From: Delphinapterus leucas
Lineage: Eukaryota; Chordata; Mammalia; Artiodactyla; Monodontidae
NCBI RefSeq assembly: GCF_002288925.2
Contig: NW_022098021.1
Location: 32,025,484-32,089,483, forward strand
DNA length: 64,000 nt
Direction: 5' to 3'
A model generated the notes under the pieces. The model ran no database searches. It was not told where the DNA came from and saw only the letters and a program-made list of their open reading frames with translations. Positions 36,264 to 48,650 of this stretch are shown piece after piece. The position numbers were made by a program, and so were the translations under genes. Numbering within the stretch: the first letter of the stretch is position 1; every line of letters starts with the position of its first letter.

Positions 36264-37135
36264 TGGAGAAGGTCAGAGGGATGGGGGAGAATCTGTAATG
36301 CTTTAGAAATTCTGCAGTAACTTTCTAAGGGTTCTAGCCCTATAAACCCAACTATTGTCAGAAGAGAGAGCTCCTCAGACTTTCAGCCCTTATCCAGCTC
36401 ACAGAAATGGGGTCTAGGCATCCAAGAAGGGTAGCCTGAGCTTCTCAGCAACAACATATGGATTCTTCTTCCTCTTTCCAATGTAAGCCCCACCAAGAGA
36501 GAGAAAGAAAATCCAGCCAACTCACCTTTCCTTCATTCTCAGCAACTTATCCAATAAGTTTTCCTAAACCTGCTTCTCAATATCATCTGATTAAGGGAAA
36601 AGATAATTATGATATTAATGTCTTGCTTCCCAGCACTGAGTGAAGTCACGAGCATTTAACTTCACACTTCAAAGAAATGGGTACCAGTGTACAAGACACC
36701 TGTTATTCAAATGCAAATCTCAGAGTGAGACTGAAAACTCAGTTTCTTTTCATTTCTGACTACAAAGAACAGATGGCATTTTCACTGAACTGATCTCAAA
36801 TTGCCTGTGGGACTGGAGTAAAAACACAGGTATGTGTATAGATCCACCTTAGAAAGTAACAAATTATATTTGGAAAAATATACATCTAGACTAATTCACT
36901 CCTGATACTAATAACATGCTGCCAAACACTGGAAAAAATTTCCCCTACCTATAATTTTCCTTCTTAGTATAAAGTTCTAAGCCCTAGAGCAGAAATATAG
37001 GAAGCCCAATGGTGCACACCCAGGGTTTCCTCTCTCCTAGTATATCTTCCATACTATAAACATAGGGCAGGGCACAGCCAATGTGGAACATGGTACAGAC
37101 ACCAGGGCTGCTACGACGCCGACTCCTACTACTTA
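36264..37135. other. Non-coding stretch
   Basis: No gene or nameable repeat is seen. Confidence 0.55.
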
Positions 37136-37139
37136 CAGA

Positions 37140-37300
37140 ACGGTTTTCAAGTACCTGTCACTGTGCTGAGCACAGCCATATCTTCTTCCATCCTCCCAAC
37201 AGCCCTGGAGGGAGAAGGTGTTATTCTTCCCATTTTATAGAGACGAGGAATCCAAAGTTTAGAGAGGTTCAAGGGCCTGCCCAAGATCCCAAAGCTAGCA
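37140..37300 (-). mobile_element. MIR SINE fragment
   Basis: 'cactgtgctgagcacagcca', 'cttcccattttatagagacg' and 'agagaggttcaagggcctgc' are close to antisense MIR across the core. Confidence 0.85.
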
Positions 37301-38043
37301 ACTGCAAAATCAGCCTTCCACCCCAGTTCTGTCCACCTAAAAACAGTTTTTTAATCGATGCACATTCGGCGCTCTAGTTAATTAGAGACTGATGCTAGCC
37401 ATTTATCTTATGGATCATTAATGGATTGCTAATATTCAAATAATTAAAGTACAGTAAAATACCCTTAAGATTAAAAGTACTCAAATTATACAGAATATAA
37501 TGAAATTTTTCTTGGATGCTTCAGATGATACTTTAAGCCCTGCTAACGTCTCAGGTGCATCTTCCTGCAGAAGAGTGATTGTGCTAAAGAAGTGTAGGTC
37601 AGAAGAATAACAGATAAATCAGCTTCCACTTACATATAATCACTACCTTAATTCTCATAAATACTTTTGCAGAGTTCATAATGTAGTGATCTACTAACTT
37701 TTTTTCAATTCAACTTAACAAATCTTTATCTAGTGCCTTCTTTGTGCCAAGCCCCATGGTAAGCTCTGTGCAGCCGTAATAAGTGTGATATAATGCCTGT
37801 CCTTAAGGAGGACACATTCTGACTTTGGAACAGTATATTATCCCCCTTGCAATAGAATTACCTTATCAATATTTAATTGGCTGTAAGTGGAATATTAACA
37901 GCAACAGATCTACATTTTAAAAAATAACAATTGGTATGTCCACTGATTTGTAAAGTGGCTACTATTTTTCTCTTCTCCTCTCCTTTATGTTATCTATTTC
38001 ATTGAGCTATAACTTTACCTCCTATGTCACCCAAGCTTATTTT

Positions 38044-38047
<4 letters not shown>
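37301..38047. other. Non-coding stretch
   Basis: No gene. 'tagtgccttctttgtgccaa' at 37732-37751 hints at an old repeat without clear borders. Confidence 0.5.

Positions 38048-38112
<65 letters not shown>
38048..38112. repeat. (CT)n-(CA)n compound microsatellite
   Basis: About 15 uninterrupted CT units switch directly to about 17 uninterrupted CA units. The absence of interruptions suggests an unstable, polymorphic locus. Confidence 0.97.
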
Positions 38113-38114
<2 letters not shown>

Positions 38115-40056
38115 CTTACTAAATAAATCATTTGATGGTGGTATTTATGGTATTACCTAGCATCTATCACTGCTGCATATTCACAGGGATTTTGCAAAAA
38201 TCTCTCTTATGACTCTTGGGAGGGAAAAGGAGCAGGGAACAAAGGCAGAAGAATGAGAGGAAAGAAGCATAACCTTCCCTTTGGCAGATGTCTGAGAAAA
38301 GGAGACCCTTTATGAGATCACTGCATCAAAGGGAAGTAAGAAGTTTCCAGGCTGCCAGTCACAAAGCCACCAAAACTCACTTTTAATGAAAAAAGAAACT
38401 GTTAACTCCTGCACTGTTGTAAAATACTTACCAAAGACACCTTCCCTGCTAAGTGCCATTCATTTCAGGAGTGAAATGCTGTAACAGAGAAAAATGCCCA
38501 GGGCAACTGGGAACGGGGAACTGTGTGGTTCAACTGTCCCTGTAGGGGAGGGAAAGCGTCTCTTTCCTTGACAGATACCCCACTTAACTACTGTGCAGTC
38601 AGCTCTACTTGGCGCCAGTGAAAATTCAGCCTTCCAGTAGATTCCCTGCCATCTGCCTTATGACTATCAGCCTACAGTCAACACACCTTGAATGCTTAAA
38701 ATCCTCAATGACCCCAAGGGCTGCCTTTTGGGGGCAATTAGAAGATCCATGGGAAGAAAATCTTTACTTTGCCACTTGGCTTCAGTTTATGAATTTAATT
38801 GAAATTCTGGAAGACAACATTCAACTAAACATTATTTCCTGATTCTTTTTTTCTTCACCTTGGTGTTTTTTTGGTATCCACAGCCAGCAGCCATGGAAGC
38901 TGAGGGAGTGACAAATGGCCATCAGGAAGGCTTGAGTCTCCAGAAAATCAGCAGAGATTCCACTCAACTAACAAGGAGGAAAAAGGAGAAATGAAAACAG
39001 AAACAAAATAAGCTCAGCTTTTGGCCCCAGGGCTCTACCAGGTATGTGCCAATTTATTCACCCTGAAATCTGAAGAGATTCCAGATGGAAACATTTTCAT
39101 TTGTTTTTATTATTTCTTTACTTTATTCGGATTTTTAGTGGTTACTACTTAAAAGTTTCCTTTACAGGGCTAAGAAAGAAGCAAAACAATTACCCAAAAT
39201 CTATGGAGGGAAGAGAAGTGTTTACTCACTTAGATCACTGGAGTACGGAGTATATGTCTCAGTAAAGCCAATACCTGCTTTTCCAAAATGTATTTTTCCA
39301 CAAGAAAAAAGATAGTTTATTTTTTTTTGTACAAAACACATGACTGCGCTTGAGTACAATCAAAACATGTCTTCCTGATCCATTTGAGTCCTAGCTAAAT
39401 GACTATTCACCAGTTCAGTCCAGGACCTGAAAACTTAGATAATTGCTTGTATCTTCATAGTCTGTAAAGTCTTGTGAACAGTGGTATAGATGGTAGAAAC
39501 AGTTTTTTAATCCAGCTAGTATTGTCCTCCCCACGGTTACGTTTTTATCCCTGGTAATTTCTGTCTAGTTCCTCTTGTTGAATGATTCCTCTAGATTTGG
39601 ATTAATAGACACCTTAAATTTCTTCAATTCAGATCCACATTAATTAGATTCATAGCTCTACTCATTTTCCTAGGCACACACTTAAAGAGGTCATAAGCCC
39701 AAATATAAATAATGCTTCTGAACAAATGCATTTTTCAATACTGTATTTAAAAATACACTAAAGCTGAAACAAAAGCTTCCCAGTTAAAATAGAAAGTGAC
39801 GAAGTTTCAACCAAAAACATATTAACCATTTAACCATACTGCACCTGTGTTCCAAGGACAGTTTTTTTACCTTCTTAAAGACATTTAAAAATGCAATTTA
39901 AGTTATTTTGTAGCATCTTAACGTGGTTTTCAATCACTTCCATTTGGAATTAAACTTAGATTGACTTTACAATCAATACTCATCTTCCTTTTTTCCTAGA
40001 TGTTTTGGAGACAAGAAGTAATTCTCTATGTTGCAAAGAAGAGTTTTAGTTGCATT
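38113..40056. other. Non-coding stretch
   Basis: AT-rich DNA. The 77-codon frame at 38609-38842 has no recognisable features, and no element can be delimited. Confidence 0.55.
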
Positions 40057-40072
40057 AAGAATTTCTACTCTG

Positions 40073-40436
40073 AAGAGAAAGACAAATACCCTATGATATA
40101 TCTTATATGTGGAATCTAAAATATGACACAAATGAACTTATCTATGAAACAGAAATAGACTCACATACATAGAGAACAGACTCGTGGTTGCCAAGGGGGA
40201 TGGGGTTGGGGGAAGGATGGAGTGGGAGGTTGAGGTTGGGGTTAGTAGATGTAAGCTATTACATATGGAATGGATAAACAACAAGGTCCTACTGTATAGC
40301 ACAGGGAATTATAGTCAATATCCTGTGATAAACCATAATGGATATATATAACTGAATCACTTTGCTGTACAGCAGAAATTAACACAACATTGTAAAACAA
40401 CTATACTTCAATTTTAAAAAAATTAAAAAGAAGCAA
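40073..40436 (+). mobile_element. 5'-truncated L1 3' end with target duplication
   Basis: It holds the last codons of an L1 ORF2 plus a 3' UTR ('gagaaagacaaataccctat', 'actgtatagcacagggaatt', 'tgctgtacagcagaaattaa') and an A-rich tail. A perfect 16-bp direct repeat, 'aagaatttctactctg', lies at 40057-40072 and 40437-40452. The subfamily differs from the young L1 at 45.6 kb, since this copy has the 'gttgccaagggggatgggg' type of 3' UTR. Confidence 0.92.
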
Positions 40437-40939
40437 AAGAATTTCTACTCTGTCAGAATCTGAATCAAAAAGAATAAGCATGGTAACTTTTTTCTTAAAC
40501 TGAAGAGTCCTGAGTGAAAGATCCCAAGTGTATGGCTCACACATCTCAACTCTCAGGTCAGGGTCCTGGAAGAGCAAATGGTGTTTTTCCAGCCTCTAGA
40601 TCCCTGTTGCATTTGCTGGGATTCTCTCATTAGCAGTTTCTGGAAGCTGGAAGTGAGTTCCATAGCCATGACTGATGCTTTGAACTCAATAGGTTTCTCT
40701 GAGGAAAAATTTTACACCAGGGTTCCAATTAGAATCTAAGGCTGATTACTTACACTTATAGACCTCCGGTCTAAATCCAAGCTTTCCTCATCACTGAATC
40801 GATGTTTCTTCACTAGATGATTGATTGTGGGAGCATTTAGTGGTTCCTCCCCAGAAGTCTTCTTTCTATTGCTTTTGGGGAAGCTCCAATGGCTTTGCTT
40901 TAGCAAACAGAGAAACTGGCTATGAGGTAGCTCTGGAGC

Positions 40940-41115
40940 CTCCCTGCCTCCATTTATAACCCAACAGCACCACTTACCAGCATTGTCACCTTGAGAAATT
41001 TGCTAATGCTCTCAAGGTCTTAGTTTCCTTATATATTAAATGTAAATACTTAACAATACTGGTCTTAAAGAGTTCCTTTGAAGATTAACTGTATAAAATA
41101 TTACAGCACTATAGT
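40940..41115 (+). mobile_element. MIR SINE fragment
   Basis: 'caccacttaccagcattgtc', 'aaggtcttagtttccttata' and 'cactatagtaagtactcaa' follow MIR order with heavy divergence. Confidence 0.7.
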
Positions 41116-42479
41116 AAGTACTCAAAATATGGGATATTGTAAGCTATTATTATATATGTTATATATGTATGTTATATATTATTAGATTTTTTCTGGTTCA
41201 CTGGAGTCTCAATGGGGTGTAACACAAATTATAGTGTAACCTAACATGCCCTTGAAAATCTCCCTAAGGTAGTATGTACTCTTTTGGGTACAGAGCCTTG
41301 AAAAGACACAGCATCTATATCAAACACAGTTGGTGCCCTGTTGATATCCTTACTGCGTGCAAACACCTGCCAACTCTCTGCTCAAGGACTTTTCATATGT
41401 CTGTGGGCCCACCCTCAGCCCATGTTTAGGGTCAGCCAGAAGTCTGGAGAGTTAATGCCTCTCAGAATCTTCAACAAATGACAAACAAGCAGTTGATAGG
41501 TAAATGTCACTTATTCCTTGGCCATAAGTGACAAATGGGACAAATGTAATATGTTCACACTGTCCTCCAGAGTTCCCTTGAGGGGCTGAGCTCCAGATAT
41601 CCTCAGAGATAACTGTTCAGAGGACACCTTTAATTGTCTTCATCTCCTTCATTCACTTCTCTATTCTCCCAGTATTTCCTGCGATGACCTCCCATACACA
41701 TCACTTACACTTGAATCTTTGTCTCTAAGTCAGCTCCTGGGAACCCAAGAAGAGCTCTCAATAAAACTGTTATATTTTCTTTCAATAAAATGTGGAAATA
41801 AATTGTTTCTTTTTGGTTGAGGACCTAGTAAAGTGACTTGGCTTAAAGGCTATACATTACTTATATGTATTTATATTACTTATATGTATGTGTGTATTCT
41901 TAGAGTTGAAATCGTAGTGGAACTCAGCAGCGTGGTTCTGCCTTTCCACTCCAACTTCCAGAAGTTTCTCCATTCTTCTGAGAGGTTCCTTTAGAATATG
42001 GGCCTTGGCTCTCCTTTTTCTCTTCTATTCTTGAAAAATTGACCTCAAATCAGTAGCTGGGGCCAAACCAGATACATAGCTTTGCATTTCTGGGGAAGGA
42101 GGGAAGGCAAAGCAGCATCAACAGAAGGGATATTAGAACTAAGTAGGAAGAGAAGAGTTGAGGGGTTGGGGGGGGGGGCTTGGAGTGGCATGTTGGAACC
42201 TGAGTAGAGCATACATAGTATAAAGATCAGGGTTTCTAAACACTATTTGTTGCTAAAAGGAATGAGGGCTGATTCCTGGCTTCTAGATGATCTTGTGCCA
42301 AGGACAAAAAGAAGTGCTCCAGGAATAATGGGGCTGTGTCAACAGGATACAGAGGTCATCAAGAAGGGGCTCCTACTTGTCAAATCTGGGACAATTTGAG
42401 CATCAATAGAAAACTATGTAGCAACAAATTATAACCATTCAACAAAATAGAAATCTGTGAGTTCATACTGATCTTAACT
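41116..42479. other. Non-coding stretch
   Basis: No gene. An 11-base G run occurs at about 42168-42178, and a TA-rich patch lies at 41148-41182. Confidence 0.55.
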
Positions 42480-43145
42480 AATGAATTAAATTTGATGAAA
42501 AATAGGATATTTACAAAATCTTGAAGCACCTCCCACACAAAACACATCTTAATTACAAAGGGAAAAGGAGTGACATTACTGTGAAGAATCCTGGCAGACA
42601 CCAACTAACTCAAATGTTCAAACTTAATATGACTAATAATGGAACAAATCAAAATTGTGCACCACCACGTGATAGAATGCAGTAAGAAGTTTACTGCTGT
42701 GATATTCCTGCTGAAGACACATAACATGAAAATAATCAGGAGGAACTATTAGTAAAAGGCAAAATAGAAGGACATTCCACAAAATATCTGACATTCAAAA
42801 ATGTTAAGGTCATAAATGTTGAGGTAGAACTGAGGAACTTTTCTAGACTGAAGGAGACTAAGAGATATGACAGCAAAAGGCAACATATGAGACTGGCCTG
42901 GATTCTTCCCATAATGGACATTATGGGAAAATTTAAATGAGATCTGAAGGTTAAACAGCAGCAATCTTAATTTCCTGATTTTGGTGTACAATTTGGTTAT
43001 ATAGGGAAAAGTCCTTGTATACAGGAAATACACACAAAAGTACCGCATAGGCCACTTACTCTCAAATGATACAGAAAAAGAAAAGGGGGGGGGTATATTC
43101 ACTAGTCTTAAAATTTTTCTCTAAATTTGAAATTTTTTCTAATTT
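42480..43145 (+). mobile_element. Old L1M-type 3' UTR
   Basis: 'agaaggacattccacaaaat', 'actgaaggagactaagagat' and the closing 'atttttctctaaatttgaaa' are the usual 3' UTR wording of middle-aged mammalian L1M elements. It is non-coding here, and the 5' limit is approximate. Confidence 0.75.
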
Positions 43146-43639
43146 GGTAGCCAGAGAAAATACCTATAGATACCAATATTTAAAGATTCTTCCCCTGCCC
43201 CCCAAAATTCAGTTAACCAGAAGAAGACCTCAGTCAACAAGCTCTATCAACAAAATGCAGGTTTCATCAGGTTTTCAGTACCTCACACCAAAGTGTGAAT
43301 AATCAACCAAATATCATTAAACTCTTTAGGAAAGCTTACACCATACCCAAACAAACCACCAAGGGACAAAATAATCCAGACAAAAACACACATAAGAAAA
43401 AGAGAGCATTGGTTCATTTTTTTTTTTAAACAGTATCTGTGGGGCATTCACAAAGTCACCACATAAAATAGTGGAGGTTTTTTGAATGAGTTCTCCCATT
43501 TTCAACACAAAATTCAACTTTGCCCACATTCTTTTGACATACTCTCCCAGAATAGTTGAAATTTACTAAAGCAATCACTGATGGCTGTTTTAAAGAGAGC
43601 TGATGGAGCTGTAAATCACTGAAACTCAAGTAGTAGTTT
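43146..43639. other. Non-coding stretch
   Basis: No gene or delimited repeat. Confidence 0.5.
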
Positions 43640-43815
43640 ACTACCTAGGCTTTAGAATCAGACAGACTCTGGTTTGAATCATAAATCTGCCAATCATATT
43701 GGATGTTCTTCTTCCTGATTCTTCTTTTTTCATCTGCAAAATGAGAACAATAATACCTACCCTCACCGTATGGTTGTGAAGAGTAAATGAGATTATATTC
43801 ACAACTTTGAACATT
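43640..43815 (+). mobile_element. MIR SINE fragment
   Basis: 'ggctttagaatcagacagac', 'tctggtttgaatcataaatc' and 'catctgcaaaatgagaacaa' follow MIR order, with the middle replaced or decayed. Confidence 0.8.
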
Positions 43816-44059
43816 AAAAAGTACTCATCAAGTGATGCTCTTGATAGTACTTTTATTACTCACCATTAGCTGTTCATAGTCTCAAGATAAATAGGTCTTC
43901 CTTCTGGAAGAGGCCCTGAGCTCATCATTTATCTCAATCATGTTCTGTCAAAGAAATGTCCATGGCCAGTTTCTACTGATCACTCCACTCTCCTCGCGAC
44001 ACCCATTCCACCAATCAGTATCTATGTCCCAGTTTCCTAATTATTAAACTGTTGTCTCT

Positions 44060-44575
44060 CAGCGTCAGACCCTATTTTCTATACTCTGTTTGGCAACACA
44101 AGGGCTGAGACTCTAAAAACCTTCCTCTTCCTTTGCCAGCAGCTCCCTGTTAGGCTCTGACACAAGGGGATGCTAGAGGGAAGTTCTTCCTTCCTGTTTG
44201 CATCCTGCTTCCATTTTGATTTTCTGTTGTTGCTTGACTTTCCTCTTCTGTGTCACTCTGACAGCTTTTCTTCACCCTGATGGTTGGTTCTAATGTAGTC
44301 GTTGATCTCAGTCTACAACACTCAGAGAACCAGCCTCAACACACGACTCCGGGACAGAGGCTCTGCAGAGCCCCTCTCACAGCCACTCAGTGTTAATAAT
44401 CCCAATCTCTTCCCTCTTCCTGCCGTCCTGGGGTTGTGCTTAGTGTTCCCTTTCGACCTTTTCATTTCTGCAGTACCTGGTAACAATAGGTATCAAATAG
44501 TTCTTTATTTTAAATTCTTTCTATTAAAATAATGGGTGTGTATTTTACCTCCTGAGTGGACTCTGAGTGATACAC
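44060..44575 (+). mobile_element. Ancient interspersed repeat, LTR-like
   Basis: It ends in 'ctattaaaataatgggtgtg' and 'ctctgagtgatacacatgg', a closing pattern similar to that of the repeat ending at 16,020. The 5' border and family are uncertain. Confidence 0.4.
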
Positions 44576-45618
44576 ATGGGTAGTACATCCTTCTTAAAGT
44601 CCTCTTTAGACTCTATCCCAGGATCCCTTCTGGGAATAATCTTGAGCCATAAGCTTAGTCAGTTCTGCATCAACCTACTCAATATAGGCATTTCTCAAAT
44701 AACTTTGATATCCATGACTGTTCAGGCTAACCATGGCTCTCTGTCAAAGTAACACTTGTCACTACATCTGATCTTTCCATTCACATCCACTGGCCCCTTA
44801 GAGACAGACACATGTGTTTTACCTGAGTGCCACTAACCATTTCCCTTCACTTCCTACCTCCCACCGAGATCACCTGTAAAAGGTTTTTGACTCAGGCTAG
44901 TAACGTAGCTGAGAAAATTGTTGAAACCAAAGGTAGTAGAGAAGGATAGACAGACCCATACGTATCATGTTTTTATCACATATTCTGCCTCTCTTCCATT
45001 TCTCCTACCTCCAGGTGACTCCAAAAAAGCCATCAGTATTTTCCTCAAACATCATTTTCATCTTAGCACTCCCTTCCTCAAGCAGGTACAATGACTCCCT
45101 ATTGCCTACCAGATCAAGAAAAAACTCCTAAGTTAGACCCTGGGTGTCATTAAGGTGGCTTCCACCAATTAGACTGTAACAGTCTGTAGGTACTCCCACT
45201 GGGGAAATGGGATGTGTGGGAAGTGGGCCTGGGGTTCAGCCACTCTCAAAGCAAACACTCTGGAATGTGGTGTACTGGGGAAAGGACAGACGAGAAGCCA
45301 TAATCTCCATGGAATGTGGTAAAGCCCAACAGGAAATCCCTCCAGAAATGGAGCAAGTCTTTTGGAAGAGCTTGAAGTGCTCCTCACCTCAGTTACATGC
45401 TGTCAGGGGCCACAGACATCTTCAAGACTATTTGAGGGCCAGGAAAACTTCATTCTTTGACACCAGAGGTTGCTATGCCCCTTTGTAGAAGGCCATTTAT
45501 GTACAGTAAATTGAGTCCTTTACCTGCATTAAAAGAATTTGAATATTTTACCTGTCTCAGTGGGTGTTTCCATCAACCACACATATCCACCAGATAAATT
45601 TCTACAAAAAGACTGCTT
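44576..45618. other. Non-coding flank of the full-length L1
   Basis: No gene. Part of it (45060-45150) is L2-like. The 93-codon frame at 45207-45488 has no recognisable features. Confidence 0.5.
45060..45150 (+). mobile_element. L2 LINE fragment
   Basis: 'caatgactccctattgccta' followed by 'ccagatcaagaaaaaactcc' is characteristic L2 wording. Confidence 0.65.
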
Positions 45619-45633
45619 AAAAAATGCTTATTA

Positions 45634-47128
45634 GGAAGACGAGGGGAAGATGGTGGAAGAGTAAGACGCGGAGATCACTTTCCTCCCCACAGATACACCA
45701 GAAATACATCTACATGTGGAACAACTCCTACAGAACACCTACTGAACGCTGGCAGAAGACCTCAGACTTCCCAAAAGGCAAGAAACTCCCCACGTACCTG
45801 GGCAGGGCAAAAGAAAAAAGAATAAACAGAGACAAAAGGATAGGGACGGGACCTGCACCAGTGGGAGGGAGCTGTGAAGGAGGAAAGGTCTCCACACACT
45901 AGGAAGCCCCTTTGCGGGCGGAGACTGCGGGTGGCGGAGGGGGAAAGCTTCGGGGCCGCGGAGGAGTGCACAGCAACAGGGGTGCGGAGGGCAAAGCGGA
46001 GAGATTCCCGCACAGAGGATCGGTGCCGACCGGCACTCACCAGCCCGAGAGGCTTGTCTGCTCACCCGCCGGGGTGGGCGGGGCTGGGAGCTGAGGCTCG
46101 GGCTTCGGTCGGAGCGCAGGGAGAGGACTGGGGTTGGCGGCGTGAACACAGCTTGCAGGGGGTTAGTGCACCACGGCTAGCCGGGAGGGAGTCCGGTGAA
46201 AAGTCTGCAGCTGCCGAAGAGGCAAGAGACTTTTTCTTCCCTCATTGTTTCCTGTTGCGCGAGGAGAGGGGATTGGGAGCGCTGCTTAGAGGAGCTCCAG
46301 AGAAGGGCGTGAGCCGCGGCTAAAAGCGCGGACCCCAGAGACGGGCATGAGACGCTAAGGCTGCTGCTGCCGCCACCAAGAAGCCTGTGTGCGAGCACAG
46401 GTCACTATCCACACACCCCTTCCGGGGAGCCTGTGCAGCCCGCCACTGCCAGGGTCCCGGGATCCAGGGACAGCTTCCCCGGGAGAACGCACGGCGCGCC
46501 TCGGGCTGGTGCAACGTCACTCCGGCCTCTGCAGCCGCAGGCTCGCCCCGCACTCCGTACCCCTCCTTCCCCCCGGCCTGAGTGAGCCAGAGTCCCCAAA
46601 GCAGCTGCTCCTTTAACCCCGTCCTGTCTGAGCAAAGAACAGACGCCCTCCGGCGACCTACACGCAGAGGCGGGGCCAATCCAAAGGAGAGCTGTGAGAA
46701 CAAAGAAGAGAAACGGAAATCTCTCCCAGCAGCCTCAGAAGCAGCGGATTAAAGCTCCACAATCAATTTGATGTACCCTGCATCTGTGGAATACATGAAT
46801 AGGCAACGAATCATCCCCAACTGAGGAGGTGGACTTTGAGAGCAAGATTTATGATTTTTCCCCTTTTCCTCTTTTTCTGTGTGTGTATATGTATGCTTCT
46901 ATGTGAGATTTTGTCTGTATAGCTTTGCTTCCACCATTTGTTCTAGGGTTCTATGCATCCGTTTTTTTTTTTTTTTTCTTTTAAAAAAAATCTTTTTTTT
47001 GTAATAATTATTTTTTATTTTAATCACGTTATTTTATTTTATCTTATCTTATTTTATCTTCTTTCTTTCTTTCTTTCCTTCCTTCCCTCCTTCCTTCCTT
47101 CCTCCCTCCCTCCCTCCCTTCTTTCTTT

Positions 47129-47175
<47 letters not shown>

Positions 47176-47698
47176 CCTTTTTCTCCCTTTTATTCTGAGC
47201 CATGTGGATGAAAAGCTCTTGGTGCTGCAGCCAAGAGTCAGTGCTGTGCCTCTGAGGTAGGAGAGCCAACTTCAGGACATTGGTCCAGAAGAGACCTCCC
47301 AGCTCCACATAATATCAAACGGCGAAAATCTCCCAGAGATCTCCATCTCAACACCAGCACCAAGCTTCACTCAACGACCACCCAGCTACCAGTGCTGGAA
47401 ACCCTATGCAAAACAACTAGCAAGACAGGAACACAAGCCCAGCCATTAGCAGAGAGGCTGCCTAAAATCATAATAAGTCCAAAGACAACCCAAAACACAC
47501 CACCAGACGTGGACCTGCCCACCAAAAAGACAAGATCCAGCCTCATCAACCAAAACACAGGCACTAGTCCCCTCCACCAGGAAGCCTACACAACCCACTG
47601 AACCAACTTTAGCCACTGGGGACAGACACCAAAAACAATGGGAACTACGAACCTGCAGCCTGCAAAAAGGAGACCCCAAACACAGTAAGATAAGCAAA
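45634..47698 (+). promoter_or_regulatory. L1 5' UTR / internal promoter region
   Basis: The first bases contain 'aagatggtggaa' at 45647-45658, which differs by one C-to-T (CpG decay) from the YY1-type 'aagatggcgg' motif that sets the transcription start in L1 families. From about 45,900 to 46,690 the sequence is GC-rich with many retained CpGs, the only CpG-island-like stretch in the window. It continues into a T-rich and TTTC-repeat segment and then a non-coding A-rich leader before ORF1. Opposite-strand frames of 127 and 136 codons occur here but show no recognised protein. Confidence 0.8.
46963..47175 (+). repeat. T-rich / (TTTC)n / (TTCC)n tract in the L1 5' UTR
   Basis: A T run is followed by TTTTATC units and then long (CTTT)n and (CCTT)n arrays on the plus strand. 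It sits inside the L1, between the CpG-rich promoter part and the ORF1 leader. It may be copy-specific expansion. Confidence 0.93.
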
Positions 47699-48592
47699 AT
47701 GAGAAGACAGAAAAACACACAGCAGATGAAGGAGCAAGATAAAACCACACCAGACCTAACAAATGAAGAGGAAATAGGCAGTCTACCTGAAAAAGAATTC
47801 AGAATAATGATAGTAAAGATGATCCAAAATCTTGGAAATAGAATAGACAAAATGCAAGAAACATTTAACAAGGACATAGAAGAACTAAAGAGCAAACAAG
47901 CAACGATGAACAACACAATAAATGAAATTAAAAATACTCTAGATGGGATCAATAGCAGAATAACTGAGGCAGAAGAACGGATAAGTGACCTGGAAGATAA
48001 AATAGTGGAAATAACTACTGCAGAGCAGAATAAAGAAACAAGAATGAAAAGAACTGAGGACAGTCTCAGAGACCTCTGGGACAACATTAAATGCACCAAC
48101 ATTCGAATTATAAGGGTCCCAGAAGAAGAAGAGAAAAAGAAAGGGACTGAGAAAATATTTGAAGAGATTATAGTTAAAAACTTCCCTAATATGGGAAAGG
48201 AAATAGTTAATCAAGTCCAGGAAGCACAGAGAGTGCCATACAGGATAAATACAAGGAGAAATATGCCAAGACACATATTAATCAAACTGTCAAAAATTAA
48301 ATACAAAGAAAACATATTAAAAGCAGCAAGGGAAAAACAACAAATAACACACAAGGGAATCCCCATAAGGTTAACAGTTGATCTTTCAGCAGAAACTCTG
48401 CAAGCCAGAAGGGACTGGCAGGATATATTTAAAGTGATGAAGGAGAAAAACCTGCAACCAAGATTACTCTACCCAGCAAGGATCTCATTCAGATTTGATG
48501 GAGAAACTACAACATTTACAGACAAGCAAAAGCTGAGAGAGTTCAGCACCACCAAACCAGCTTTACAACAAATGCTAAAGGAACTTCTCTAG
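47699..48592 (+). CDS. L1-ORF1: L1 ORF1 protein (RNA-binding chaperone), intact
   Basis: This is a 297-residue open frame, the usual size for an artiodactyl or whale L1 ORF1. In L1 this protein trimerises, binds the element's own RNA and acts as a nucleic-acid chaperone in the retrotransposition particle. Residues about 33-125 are a heptad-rich coiled coil (runs such as 'IDKMQETFNKDIEELKSKQ' and 'ITEAEERISDLEDKIVEI'). Residues about 132-212 are the RRM-like domain, starting 'NIRIIRVPE' and including 'RHILIKLSKIKYKENILKAA'. Residues about 216-285 are the C-terminal domain ('LSAETLQARRDWQDIFKVM', 'LYPARISFRFDGE'). The start ATG gives an N-terminus 'MRRQKNTQQMKEQDK', normal for this lineage. No stop or frameshift interrupts it. 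Whether it is expressed is unknown, and missense changes may still impair it. Confidence 0.93.
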   Translation: MRRQKNTQQMKEQDKTTPDLTNEEEIGSLPEKEFRIMIVKMIQNLGNRIDKMQETFNKDIEELKSKQATMNNTINEIKNTLDGINSRITEAEERISDLEDKIVEITTAEQNKETRMKRTEDSLRDLWDNIKCTNIRIIRVPEEEEKKKGTEKIFEEIIVKNFPNMGKEIVNQVQEAQRVPYRINTRRNMPRHILIKLSKIKYKENILKAAREKQQITHKGIPIRLTVDLSAETLQARRDWQDIFKVMKEKNLQPRLLYPARISFRFDGETTTFTDKQKLREFSTTKPALQQMLKELL

Positions 48593-48650
48593 GCAAGAAA
48601 CACAAGAGAAGGAAAAGACCTACAATAACGAACACAAAACAATTAAGAAA

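Noticed and set aside
45874..46323. 149-codon plus-strand frame in the L1 5' UTR
   Set aside because: It lies in CpG-rich DNA where stops are rare, and no known L1 protein sits at this place on the sense strand.
47446..48102. 218-codon frame on the minus strand
   Set aside because: It is the antisense shadow of L1 ORF1 and its leader. The A-rich sense strand gives a stop-poor, hydrophobic-looking antisense translation.
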